Positions 27,801 through 37,999 of a stretch of DNA of 64,000 bases are shown piece by piece (the stretch's first letter is position 1; every line of letters begins with the position of its first letter). Where the stretch lies: NCBI RefSeq assembly GCF_003590095.1, contig NC_039491.1, forward strand, positions 6,138,001 through 6,202,000. Direction: 5' to 3'. The position numbers and the translations under genes were made by a program. This DNA is from Trichoplusia ni (taxonomy: Eukaryota > Arthropoda > Insecta > Lepidoptera > Noctuidae). A model generated the notes under the pieces. That model saw only the letters and a list, made by a program, of their open reading frames with translations. It ran no database searches and was not told the origin of the DNA.

Positions 27801-30800
27801 TGTGTATTTTTACTAATACTCTTAAAGGCATAGACTTTTAAACGCATGCACACAGTTTCAGTTTCAGCTTGTCTTTAGTATGAAACAAACTAAAATGCGG
27901 TAAAATTTGTGAGTTGTAGTGAGCGGTAATCTCTGGATCTACCTAATTGATTATAAAAATTTTACCAATTGCAATACCCGGTATTTGTATTTTTACATAT
28001 TAATACGAAAAATGTCGCCCAAAAACGTGAAAACGTGAGTATTATTACTGAGTTTTTGTAATCTTAAAATAAAGTTATCACAAATTTTGATATCCACAAC
28101 ACAAGTATATCCTATCTAAGTATAGCTGCTTATATCTTGCTAAAGCCCTCAGCTGACGACGACGCTACCTAAAGTCATTACGCTCCGGTAAACTTCGATT
28201 AGTGCCTTTCATTTCCAGTATGATTAAAACCCTTTGTACTAAAGCAGTTTGCCGTGTATCACGGTCTAGTCTACAGGTTAAACATATTTGTTTCTCTTTC
28301 GATTCAGATTAAACTGATATTGTATAAGAACTAAACTGAATTTTCAATTGTTTTAGTTAATTGTAGAATTGTATTATATGGTTGAAATAAATTATTTAAT
28401 TGTATAAATCTATAGTTTATCCAAAGGACCCGGAAAAGATCGCTCTTAGTGATAAAACTGCTCATTGTATCACCATGTAACTATTTAGGTATGTAAATCC
28501 TCTAGAGCATGTGGTGCGCAGTAAATAATATTATAACATTAAAAAAAAAGGTAGCAAATCTTTAAACTTTGGCAACTGTTCAAAACAAGGTAAAACAATT
28601 TGTTTGCTTAGCTTAAGTTGCAAGCGACTTTCAACAAATCTACTCATTAAAAGAAAAAATATATGTAAAGCTGTTCAAAGAATACACCTGCTTAAGTTAG
28701 ATAAAAATGATAATAGAATCAAATGATGTCCCCTAGATGGTTTTAATCTCCATACATGAAAGGCAAAAAAGATCCTCATGAATGAAAAGGTTTGGAACAA
28801 AACAGTCGGCCCACGTCACACAATACAACAATACCCGAAGGAATACAATATGTTGATATCGGTCTTATAAGTCTTCCCTTCAGCCTATCTCAATGTACTT
28901 GCTAAAGACACTACGCTCTAGCGAACATCGATTAATTTCTTTCATCTTCAGTGTTATTAGAAGCCTTTGTGTAACGGAATAAGCTCAATTTCAATTATGG
29001 AGGTTGGATCTTAAGAATGGACTTTTTCGATGCCTAAAATAGACATGTGGTATCAGGCCGCTTTTATATTCAAACTGCCTATCACTGATGGGTAATAACA
29101 AAGAATGCCATAAAAGGAGAAAATATTGTTGTATTTTTAGAACGAGCGGCCTATAGCCCTGAGCCCTGACGGAAATATGATTGAAAGCCATGCGTCAAAC
29201 GTCAAATTATCACTTGATTCTAGAATCGTGAATGTTTACGAGAAATCCTGAGTCGCAGCCGCTATGAGAGCATACCTTATAATAATATATTTGATAATTA
29301 CTTTAAATTAAAAGTGATTATATAGAGGAAAGTCCCGTAAGATAGCTTTAGATGGAAATATTTACTACCTACAGAAGAAAACTTGAAGAATTTAAATGCT
29401 AATAAATAATGTCGATAAAATTGAAACAATCAGCTCTTCAAATTCCGTAACAATGTCGGCTTAAATATGTAACCCACAAGAGCCCGCTTTGAGGGAATTG
29501 AGAAACTAGCGCCCAAATGAAAATTAAGTTTACAACTTGTAAAATTGTTTTTGGTCCTTAAGAATTTGTTTCAACATGACTCATCTAAGGAAATGTAAGG
29601 TATTCTGGACTTCAGTGTCAATGTCAACTAAACCGAGATGTTTTTGTGTGACTGCGAAAAAGTCCGTATGTTTGGGTAGAATGCAATCACATTATGATAA
29701 GATAAGAAAGGGGCAAAAAAAAGGAAGATTAGAAAACTATAAAAACATGAAAACTTTTACTCGTTTCTAACTTGTGTACTTTGCTGTTAGTGTATGATAA
29801 ATAGTTGCAGCAAATACTTGACTAAAGAAGAACAAAATACTTAAAAAAACTAGTTAAGTTTTCTGGTGGATAATGAAGCAAATAATGAAATAGAGAATGC
29901 GAAAGCGGTTAAATGGTGATAACATTAATTGATGCAATTCCTCTTTCTTGCAAAGTCGTAATATATGCATCGATAGAAAAAATTCAGACAAAGCAATATC
30001 CACTTCTAATTATCTAAAATTATTAGAAGTCCATCGTAAACGGATTCCAAAACTATCTAGAGTTGTCTCAAATATATTGTTTTACCCTAACTGCGTCATA
30101 ACGAGAAATATGTGTTTATCCATCTGGCACTGACAGTATAATCGAGATACGATTCGACTAAAACGTGTCCGAACGTAACTCCAAACTCTGCTTCCAACGT
30201 TTCCAAGTAACGAACAAACGGCTAGTTAAAAACAAAGCAATTTAAAAACTCGCCATCAGACCTGGCTAAATGAAAATACATAACAAAAGAAGTTGGATAC
30301 TTCGTACTGCATCTTATTTAGAACCGGCAAAATACGTATGTACCGATAAATACACGTGTACGCAAAAGGTTACACTTAGGAGAGTGGTTCAATATAGACT
30401 TTGCAAGCCATAAACCAAACAAACTTACTCTGAAGAACAAACATTGCCTACTACTAAGGTAATAGCCACAAAGGAATACCTACGACTTGCCCGAAATGTG
30501 AATATTCCGTTTCAGTAAAAGGACTCAAGTAAGCTTAACATAACGCCCTACTAACTTTGTACAACGTGACGTCACATTTAATTATCGAAATATTAAGAAG
30601 TTACCGACTGTCGTTTGCAAATGCCGGTCAGACTTATTTTGAACATTTTCGGGGAATGAATATTTTTCCCTAGGCAAGCAATATTAAAAAAATATGTCCT
30701 CTAAAACCAAATTTTGACCTACTGATTACAATTAGGGACATAATACATTAGGAAATCGAATGTTATTTTTAGAAATTTCGACTGTCAATATCAATTTTTT

Positions 30801-32656
30801 TTTTCATTTCAAATGTAACTGGGGAAACTGGGGAACGTTTAAAAATGAAGTAGGATATTTCATACGACTATAATATAAGTTCTAGAGTAAAAGCCTTTTT
30901 AGTTTGATCAGGCGTTTTCTAAAACACGATATAACAGATGACGAAATACCCTAAATATCATCCATCACACATGTGGAAAGATATAATATTCATAGAAACG
31001 ACTTGATTTGTCTCTTAAGAGAGTTCTCTCAAAGACACGTTACATTTTCAATCGAAACTTCTTACTGCATATTTAAGTAGCTATTACTTTCAGGGAACTG
31101 CCACAGCATATAGTTCCTAAGTAATTGAATTTAGTGTTCAAACAATCGATTAAATAAATTTCATCGTCAATAATTAAAGCAAGTAATAGCCCTCATTTTA
31201 TTTTTTTGTGTTTCTAATTAGTTCAAACTGGCAAATAACCTAGGATAACCTTTTTACAGTAAACCGGTACTGGAAAACTATAGATTCAAGTCGTAGCTGT
31301 GGAATCTCCCGCTAAGAGGTAACTCATCTCATCCCGCGGGTGAAGTAAGAGGTGAGAAACAGAAAACGAGTTGTTAACAAACGTAAAAACAACATGGATA
31401 CATAAAAATAACCTACACTAAACCAACAACAAGGCTATCAGAAAGCACAGCTTTAGAAAAAGCCACAAGTAAAACAAAAAAATATGAACGATTTTTAACA
31501 CGACACGCTTTGATAAATCAATTATTGTGTGATGATTTATCTATAGTTCTAATTATGATATTAAATGATTTAAAAATAATGTTTTATAGTTCTATCTAAT
31601 TGCAATTCAGATGTATTAGAACTTATAAAAGAATATCCAGAGAAATTTAAATGAAGTACCTAGTGTAGGTACTCGAATTAAATTAATTTCATAAAGCACA
31701 TTTTACTCAAAGTCACAACTCCTTCCTGGTCATTAAACCTTATTACCAATTAGAACCTTAAATAAATTACAAAACTGAATTAAAATAATTTTAAACTGTC
31801 ATTAACAGCGTGTCGCACCCTCAAGTCGGCTGTACGTTTCTGTAGCTACGTAACTAAGTAATATTTTGCTTTAAGATCATGGTAACTGTGAACTCGAGAA
31901 TGGTAACACTCATGAGTAACTCTTCGCATATTTACTACTATGTTTCTAAGCAGTATAGTCCCACTAAACCCATTTATGAAACGACATTGAATAGAACCGC
32001 CCATTGTACGGCGAAGTCATTGAAAAACTAGAATGGTCCTCTTTCGCAATAGAAATGATTTAGCTAGATCGAGCTAGCTAGCAAAGCAAAATATATTTCA
32101 AAAGATTTAAAGTGTTTGAAAGTTTTAATTATTTAAGTTTTTACCGAGCTGTTAAAAAGATCTTAAGATTCACTAATGAAATATCTCAATGAAAAAATCA
32201 TTGTATAAATATTAATTGCAATAAATAGATACCCACGCAAAGTTGGCAAAAAAAGATAAAATTATAGTGCCATCCCGTAATAATTCATTAGAAATGACCA
32301 AGATAAAGCAACTGGTAACGATCACTTTGAAAAACTTATTGGAAAGCGAAATAATGGTATCAAAAAGCTTATGTGACTTATAGGTACTTGTATTCTATTA
32401 AAACTTAATTATGTTAATGTATGTTAACGTAAAACCCGGAATCCGATATGTTTAAAACAAACCAAACTAAGTAGAAAATTCCGACACCGAATAAATAAAT
32501 TAAGAAACTTGTTACACAAATATTTTATAAGCCACTGAAAGTCACAGATCAAAACCCGAATAAATAAAAGTGAGTTCAAAAAAACTTTCCGCCGAAATCA
32601 ACGGTAGATAGAGGCGTTAATTTTATCTGTTTAATTATTATTACGTCGTTACTTAC
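15896..32656 (-). other. Probable 16.8-kb intron or gene desert
   Basis: If the donor at 32656 (GTAAGT) joins the acceptor just before 15895, this is one intron. It is uniformly AT-rich with no frame above about 70 codons that looks coding. Noted inside are a hairpin next to a C12 run near 21.6 kb and several T-rich runs (for example about 18213-18242). No known transposon could be delimited. Confidence 0.5.
21573..21622. repeat. Hairpin followed by a C12 tract
   Basis: gtgaactgg and ccagttcac form a perfect 9-bp stem around a 9-base loop. A run of 12 C residues follows about 10 bases later, at 21610-21621, and then a C-rich stretch. It is a local GC island in a very AT-rich region with no gene assigned. 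Confidence 0.7.
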
Positions 32657-32760
32657 CGGGTCGTTTTCCCGCGTTGTTTGGCTGCTGGCTCGAACTGGGA
32701 TACGCCTGCTCGCCGTGACAGCGTGCCGCGTTATGTATGCCACCCCCCTTTGCGACCGAT
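32657..32760 (-). other. Candidate untranslated first exon of the 15.8-kb gene
   Basis: On the minus strand a GC-rich stretch containing CGAGCAGGCGTATCCCAG ends in CGACCCG and a consensus donor GTAAGTAACG at 32656. It has no obvious in-frame ATG leading into the donor, which fits a 5' untranslated exon. Pairing with the exon at 15895 rests on strand, the lack of other candidates and the following promoter-like sequence. The transcription start is not fixed, so the right boundary is approximate. Confidence 0.45.
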
Positions 32761-32870
32761 GAGGAATAATGGCGACGCTACCCAGGGCGCATGCGCGACC
32801 CTATGACGTCAATGGTTTCGTTCAAAAGCATACAGGTTGTAGTTTCAAATACCGCAGTTGGCGCGAGTTC
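32761..32870. promoter_or_regulatory. GC-rich promoter with NRF1-like palindrome and CRE
   Basis: Within 110 bp lie gcgcatgcgc (32787-32796, the NRF1-type palindrome) and tgacgtca (32804-32811, a perfect cAMP-response element). An ATGGCG core resembling a YY1 site lies at about 32769. The cluster sits just upstream of the minus-strand first exon. Motif identities follow known consensus sites; activity is inferred. Confidence 0.55.
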
Positions 32871-33208
32871 GTGCCTGTAATACATTTATAAGACAGCAGT
32901 ACTTTTTTAGAGTTGTCTTTTACTTACGTCTTATGTAAAAGTAGTTTGTAACAGCCTTTGGCCGCTCTAACTTGTATTGTTGAAAGTTTTTCTTTCCACG
33001 TGTAGGAGCTTTTTTATTTCCCTTTACATATGTAGCTAAATAGAAATTCGATATTTTCTGGGAATTGGAGTAGGTGATATTACTTTTGACAGGAAGAACA
33101 GCTTAAGTTTTGTTGCATTTCACTACTCGGAGCCGAGTGCAACAATAATTCAACCAAAAAAAAAATTACTATAATTTTAATATTTCTTTTACTTTTTTTC
33201 ATTTTAGC

Positions 33209-33285
33209 TGAAAAGAAGCCTAAAAAGAAGTAGCACAAAAATACACCACTCATTTTGACTGAAAAATAAAGCAGTTAGTACCGAC
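33209..33285 (+). other. Possible short terminal exon with poly(A) signal
   Basis: The plus strand reads ttttttcattttag, a good acceptor, then a frame for AEKKPKKK ending in TAG (the first residue is completed by the upstream exon), and aataaa at about 33263. Basic tails of this kind end many small nuclear or ribosomal proteins. No upstream exon could be joined in the right phase, so it may be chance. Confidence 0.2.
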
Positions 33286-33837
33286 TTAAAGGCATTACTG
33301 CAATTCAAACCAGAACAGTTTTTTATTAGTGATTCAGGAGTCGAGTTTCCTTGTAATTATTCCCTCAGGTTTGTGTTAGTAAAAACAGCAAGAATGTAAT
33401 AAACTTACAATTTCTAATCTGGTTAGTAAAGTAATCTATAGCGTACTACAGACATGCATCGTTTAATTACTAAAATTAATTTCTCGAGCGCTATGATTGA
33501 GTTGGGAGAACTACTAAGTGGCAATTTACAGATCTTGTTTATCGTGACGTGAAACAAAAGCTGACTGGACAGGGCCAGCTCATCCCCGCGGTTTGCCTGT
33601 ATTCTCTACGCTGCTATCGCCAGTAGACGTCCTTATTAAAAAACTGTGAAACAAAAATCAGGTAACTCAAGTCGAAGCACGAGTGCTTATGAAGGCATTT
33701 GATAAAATAGATTAGTTCAAAGTATATTAAATAAACTCTAGGTACTCTACCTGCTTTCCTCAATACTACGCGTAGGCTCGTAGCAATCGTACAGTCGTCA
33801 TAAGAAAATGTTCGTTATGTTATTTTATATAATTGTT

Positions 33838-33884
33838 ATAATTTGGCTGGTCATTGAATACTGTTTAATGACTAGCCAAATTAT
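33838..33884. repeat. 18-bp inverted repeat with 11-base loop
   Basis: Arms ataatttggctggtcatt (33838-33855) and aatgactagccaaattat (33867-33884) pair with a single mismatch. The structure is too short for a typical pre-miRNA and too AT-rich for a rho-independent-like signal. It could be a remnant of a palindromic transposon end. Confidence 0.75.
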
Positions 33885-35317
33885 TAATTATGCAGGGTAT
33901 ATTAAATAAGTAGAAGACAAGTAAAAAAAAATACTTTACTCCTGACCGGTGTTGTGTCATTGTAGTCTGTAGGCGAGAGTCCTAGTTATTCATAAAAAGT
34001 AGGTCCAGGATACCTAGGTCCTAATAAATAATTTTAATACCTATGTGTTTTTGCTTCCCTTTGCCGCTTAAAAGGCTGGGCTAATTTTGATAAAATATCG
34101 TGTTGAAGTAGTTTACTAATATATACGCTACTTTTTATCCGCCAAGGAGACAATGGGGTGTAGCTAGGGCCTACCTTTTGGATTTAAATGAATACAACTA
34201 TTTAGTTTATGTGTTAAATGTTTAAATACCTACACATCTCTCTTATTAACAGTGTTGTTCCATATCAAAGTATCTAGATACTTCCGCTAAGTTTAAGCTT
34301 TACGTTATAAATTGATATTAAAAACCGAATTCAACGAAATAAAGGTTTAATAAACCCGCTCATTTATCACTAATAATAGCTTTGCCCTTTAAAACCGATT
34401 GTAACGATAAGATTTCTACATTAGCCGCTGTATTACATCAGCACCGAACAAAATGAAGATTTATTAAACCTTACAGAGGTTGGAGACCTTAATAACGTCT
34501 ATGCAAATATACTGAAATTACCTAATATGCCGTAAATCCCGTCTCCACTTAGTGGCGATTTGCGCTCAACAAGTAATATTCCTTCGGGCGACCCGCCATT
34601 ATAAAGACAAGTATAACACTCTAGACCTACGTACATAATAATATCTACACGTCTTAGCATCTATACGGCAAGTTGTAAACTTCCCACTAGAATTGTTGAC
34701 CCGTTACCGTGGCTTTTAATGTACGAGTTTCACTTTTAGGCGAAAGTTATTGGACTCATTATTTGAATGTAGAATAGTAACTTATACGGTCTCTCCGCTA
34801 TGAAATTGATTGTGAGAAGATAAACTCATGAAACTAGAAGTTTGTTCAAACGGGCTAAAATACATATTTGATTTGTAAAAATCCTTTAATGTTAGACAGT
34901 AGGTAGGTAAATTGAGAAAGGTTATTAGATATATACCATTATGCTTTGATTATACAGCAGTAATAGAATATGTTACAAAACGGGAAGAAGCTGCGAGGCT
35001 TCTGAAAATAGTAAAAACTTGCATCTTCGTAACCACAGGCGCGAACATCGCGCGCAACAACTATTTTAGTATCATGTCCTTAGCCACCCATCTATCTAAT
35101 CTTTTAACACTTGAACTCATCATAGAGGTTGACTGAAAAACTATACTTTGTTAATGACGTTTATAAACGGCATCTATGTCAGTTTCCAATGACGGTTGTT
35201 ATTGTTGTTTACATGAACTAGTTGATGTTGATAATGAATTAAAATTATTTTAACCCGTCGTTTTTACAGCATACTACATTTTATTCACTACATCCATGAA
35301 ATTAAGCAAATCGTAAA
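33885..35317. other. Spacer upstream of the sirtuin gene
   Basis: No supported gene. The last 100 bases should hold the sirtuin promoter or 5' untranslated region. A possible acceptor (gtcgtttttacag, ending about 35269) suggests an upstream non-coding exon. Confidence 0.4.
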
Positions 35318-36906
35318 ATGTGCATTGTGTCGAGATCCATCCGCAAGCGGACAAATACACTTGGCTTTGTTCCCAAATTCTTATCACAAACGCAAGCCAG
35401 TGACTTGGCTAAATTCAAACAAGATTTAAAGTTGGCCAAAGAAGTTGTTGTCTTATCTGGTGCCGGTATTAGTGCTGAATCTGGTATTCCTACATATAGA
35501 GGAAATGACGGACTGTGGAGAAGTTAAGATGTCCCGATTTGTCCAATCCTGCAGCTTTCAGAGATGATCCCGGTTTAGTCTGGGAGTTTTACCATTACAG
35601 ACGAGAAATGATATTGAAAGCAAAACCTAATGCGGTAATAATTAAATATTTTCTACGTTCATTTAGCGCCTATCTTTGTTTATACCACACAAAGTACCTA
35701 CCTACGCTACGCGTCGCCTTGTATTGATATAATAGAACACCATTTTTAATACTTACCTATATTTTTTTAGGGTCACGTAGCTATAGCTCAATACGAAGCA
35801 AGACACAAGACTGACAAAAAAGTTACTGTTGTGACACAAAATATCGATGGCCTTCACTCTAGAGCTGGTAGCAGCAGGATAATAGAACTTCACGGCAATG
35901 TATTCAAGACACGTTGTACAAAGTGTAACGAGGTGTTGGTTAACACCGATAGTCCTATATGCCCGGTAAAGGAAAATCAGGTTTTAACTAACGGTAGTAC
36001 CCGGTAGATTGTGGAAATACACAAAAATTGGCCACTAATATCTACTTTATCATCATGATCCACATTGCTTGTCTTTTCTCCAGCCTCGTTGTTTATGTAT
36101 CATTCTCTTAGAATAGTCTAAGTTCCTGCATAGGAAGCCGTAAAACATATGAGTGCAGATGTAAATTCTTACCGAACAAAAATATTTTCGTAGGCACTGG
36201 AGGGTCAAGGATCACCTACTTCAAATAAACTGTCCTCTGACATCGCAGAAAAAGATCTCCCCCATTGTAAGAAATCTGACTGCAATGGTCTTCTTAGACC
36301 ACACATTGTCTGGTTTGGCGAAACTTTGGATACGGCTGTTGTGGAGCGAACAAGTAACGTTACACTAAAGCTGTGATTCATTTTTATTCCACTGAGCTTA
36401 GGGAACTGGTACCCATACCTATACTATACAATGCCATATATACCATATATACCTGTATAATGATTCTCAATGTCGACAATGATGTACCTACGCAATAGGC
36501 GGTGCTGTTTAATTTCAACTGCGCTAAGAAATTTAATTGAACTCGCCAGTACAAAATTGGCTTATGTTTAGTTTATTAGCGTTAGAATTTAGTGACTTAA
36601 TCACATTTTTATAAATAAGTAAGCATAGGTATAACTTCTAATGTAATCAAAGTGATTATCTTTTACAAACCTAGTTTTATGTTTTTTTATGTCCCAGATG
36701 AGGTGATATCGAAGTGTAACGTATGCCTAGTGGTCGGAACGTCATCATTAGTTTATCCCGCAGCTGCTTACCCATCTTTGATGGCCGCGGGAGGAACAAT
36801 CGTAGCTGAATTCAATATTGAACCTTTAATTCCCTCAAACATATTATTTAATTACTATTTTGAAGGTCCTTCTTCCATTACCTTGACAAAAGTTCTTAAG
36901 GAGTAG
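35318..36906 (+). CDS. SIRT5: SIRT5-type NAD-dependent lysine deacylase, with a one-base frameshift in exon 1
   Basis: Class III sirtuin. Family knowledge: mitochondrial enzyme that removes succinyl, malonyl and glutaryl groups from lysines using NAD. Exons are 35318-35634, 35771-35965, 36194-36353 and 36698-36906, with consensus GT-AG sites and matching phases. Exon 1 has a basic N-terminus fit for mitochondrial import, then GAGISAESGIPTYRG (NAD binding). WEFYHYRRE holds the Tyr and Arg (about residues 92 and 95) that mark SIRT5 acyl selectivity. Exon 2 has TQNIDGLH and the catalytic His in ELHGN, plus the first zinc pair CTKC; exon 3 has the second pair CKKSDC. Exon 4 has VGTSSLVYPAA. Anomaly: after NDGLWRS the frame hits TAA at 35525-35527, and the homology resumes one frame over (LRCPDLSNPAAF). 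One base is missing in a TT run. With it, the protein would be about 293 aa; as written it stops at 69. Assembly error is the simplest explanation; a real null allele is possible. Confidence 0.92.
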
Positions 36907-37136
36907 ACTTAGTATACCTACAATTGTGAACTAATACATATTTAATAAGTATCTTTTATATACAGTTGTGTGTTTGATACGCTTTATGGCTATACTTCAA
37001 CAATTTTAAAATTATGCAAATATTTTGTTCTTCAAGAAGGACGTAGATTTTTTGTCTTTTGATTGTTACATCTTTTTTATAAAGGATATATTTTTTCTTT
37101 TTATACGTGTTTTACTGTGTTTGGTGTGTGTACATA

Positions 37137-37142
37137 AATAAA
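37137..37142 (+). terminator. Poly(A) signal of the sirtuin gene
   Basis: aataaa 231 bases past the stop codon, on the coding strand, in T- and AT-rich sequence typical of a 3' untranslated end. Confidence 0.6.
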
Positions 37143-37999
37143 TAATGTACAATATTTTTGTTTTATTAATTTAGTTTTAGTGATTTGTGGAGATAAAGCT
37201 AATTTTGGCTATTTTTAAACGACTCCCACATTAAGGGATTTAATTCTTGTATCGTGAATTGTCACATGCATAAAGACACCCAAACTCGCATTCATAAACG
37301 TTTACATACGCGGGGATCGAAACCTGCACACGTCGAGCTGAAATTTAGGCTCCTATCAAAATAAATAAAATAGGCAGATATTAAGGTGCGAGCCCCAAAT
37401 TCCAGATTTTGCCATAGTGGGTCACATACCCGGAGCTCTTACTTTACAGCATCGAGCATATAGCTCTAGCAACCTTTGTTTTGCCAACCAGTTACAGCTA
37501 GAAAGAGCTGGGAGCTGGGACAAATTACAAACAGCCAGAGGATGTCTGCCTCTTGTAAATGTATCTAATTATTTGACGCTTTATTTTATTTTATTTTTAT
37601 TTATTTATTTTACTTTATTTTATTTAGTTGATTAATTGCAACGGAAAATAAATAAATAATCCATCTTGTTCTGGTACACTCTATATACTTTATATAAAGA
37701 AAATACGAAGAAAACTAATTTATGGAACAATATAGTAACTTGAAAAAAAAACTTGCCTTCGGCCATAGACTCGACAATCAGCGACAATACACCAAAACCA
37801 AAAAGTGCGGCCACCGGCGTTCTATGTCTATGGTTAGTGATGAATTAGCCGCTATAGACTTATAGCTTAGCTTCGTTGTGACTATTTAGTGATCAATAAC
37901 CAGGTTTATGTAATTAAAATAGGTTTTAAATAGTGGACAAGCTGTATTTTTTGTTTTCTTATATTTACTTTATGTTACTAACCAAGAACAAGTGATAAT
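37143..37999. other. Spacer between sirtuin and CCAR1
   Basis: The stretch 37384-37560 is less AT-rich than its surroundings and has a plus-strand frame with no recognised domain; it may be a repeat fragment. 37580-37627 is low-complexity T/A. The CCAR1 promoter and 5' untranslated region should lie in the last 200 bases. Confidence 0.45.

Noticed and set aside
32769..32891. A plus-strand frame starting ATGGCGACG inside the promoter cluster (about 40 codons)
   Set aside because: No domain, no clear donor, and it overlaps the NRF1 and CRE motifs. It is not distinguishable from chance.
34912..35136. 74-codon frame upstream of the sirtuin
   Set aside because: No homology to sirtuin N-termini and a stop before the sirtuin ATG. 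The ATG at 35318 gives a plausible import sequence.
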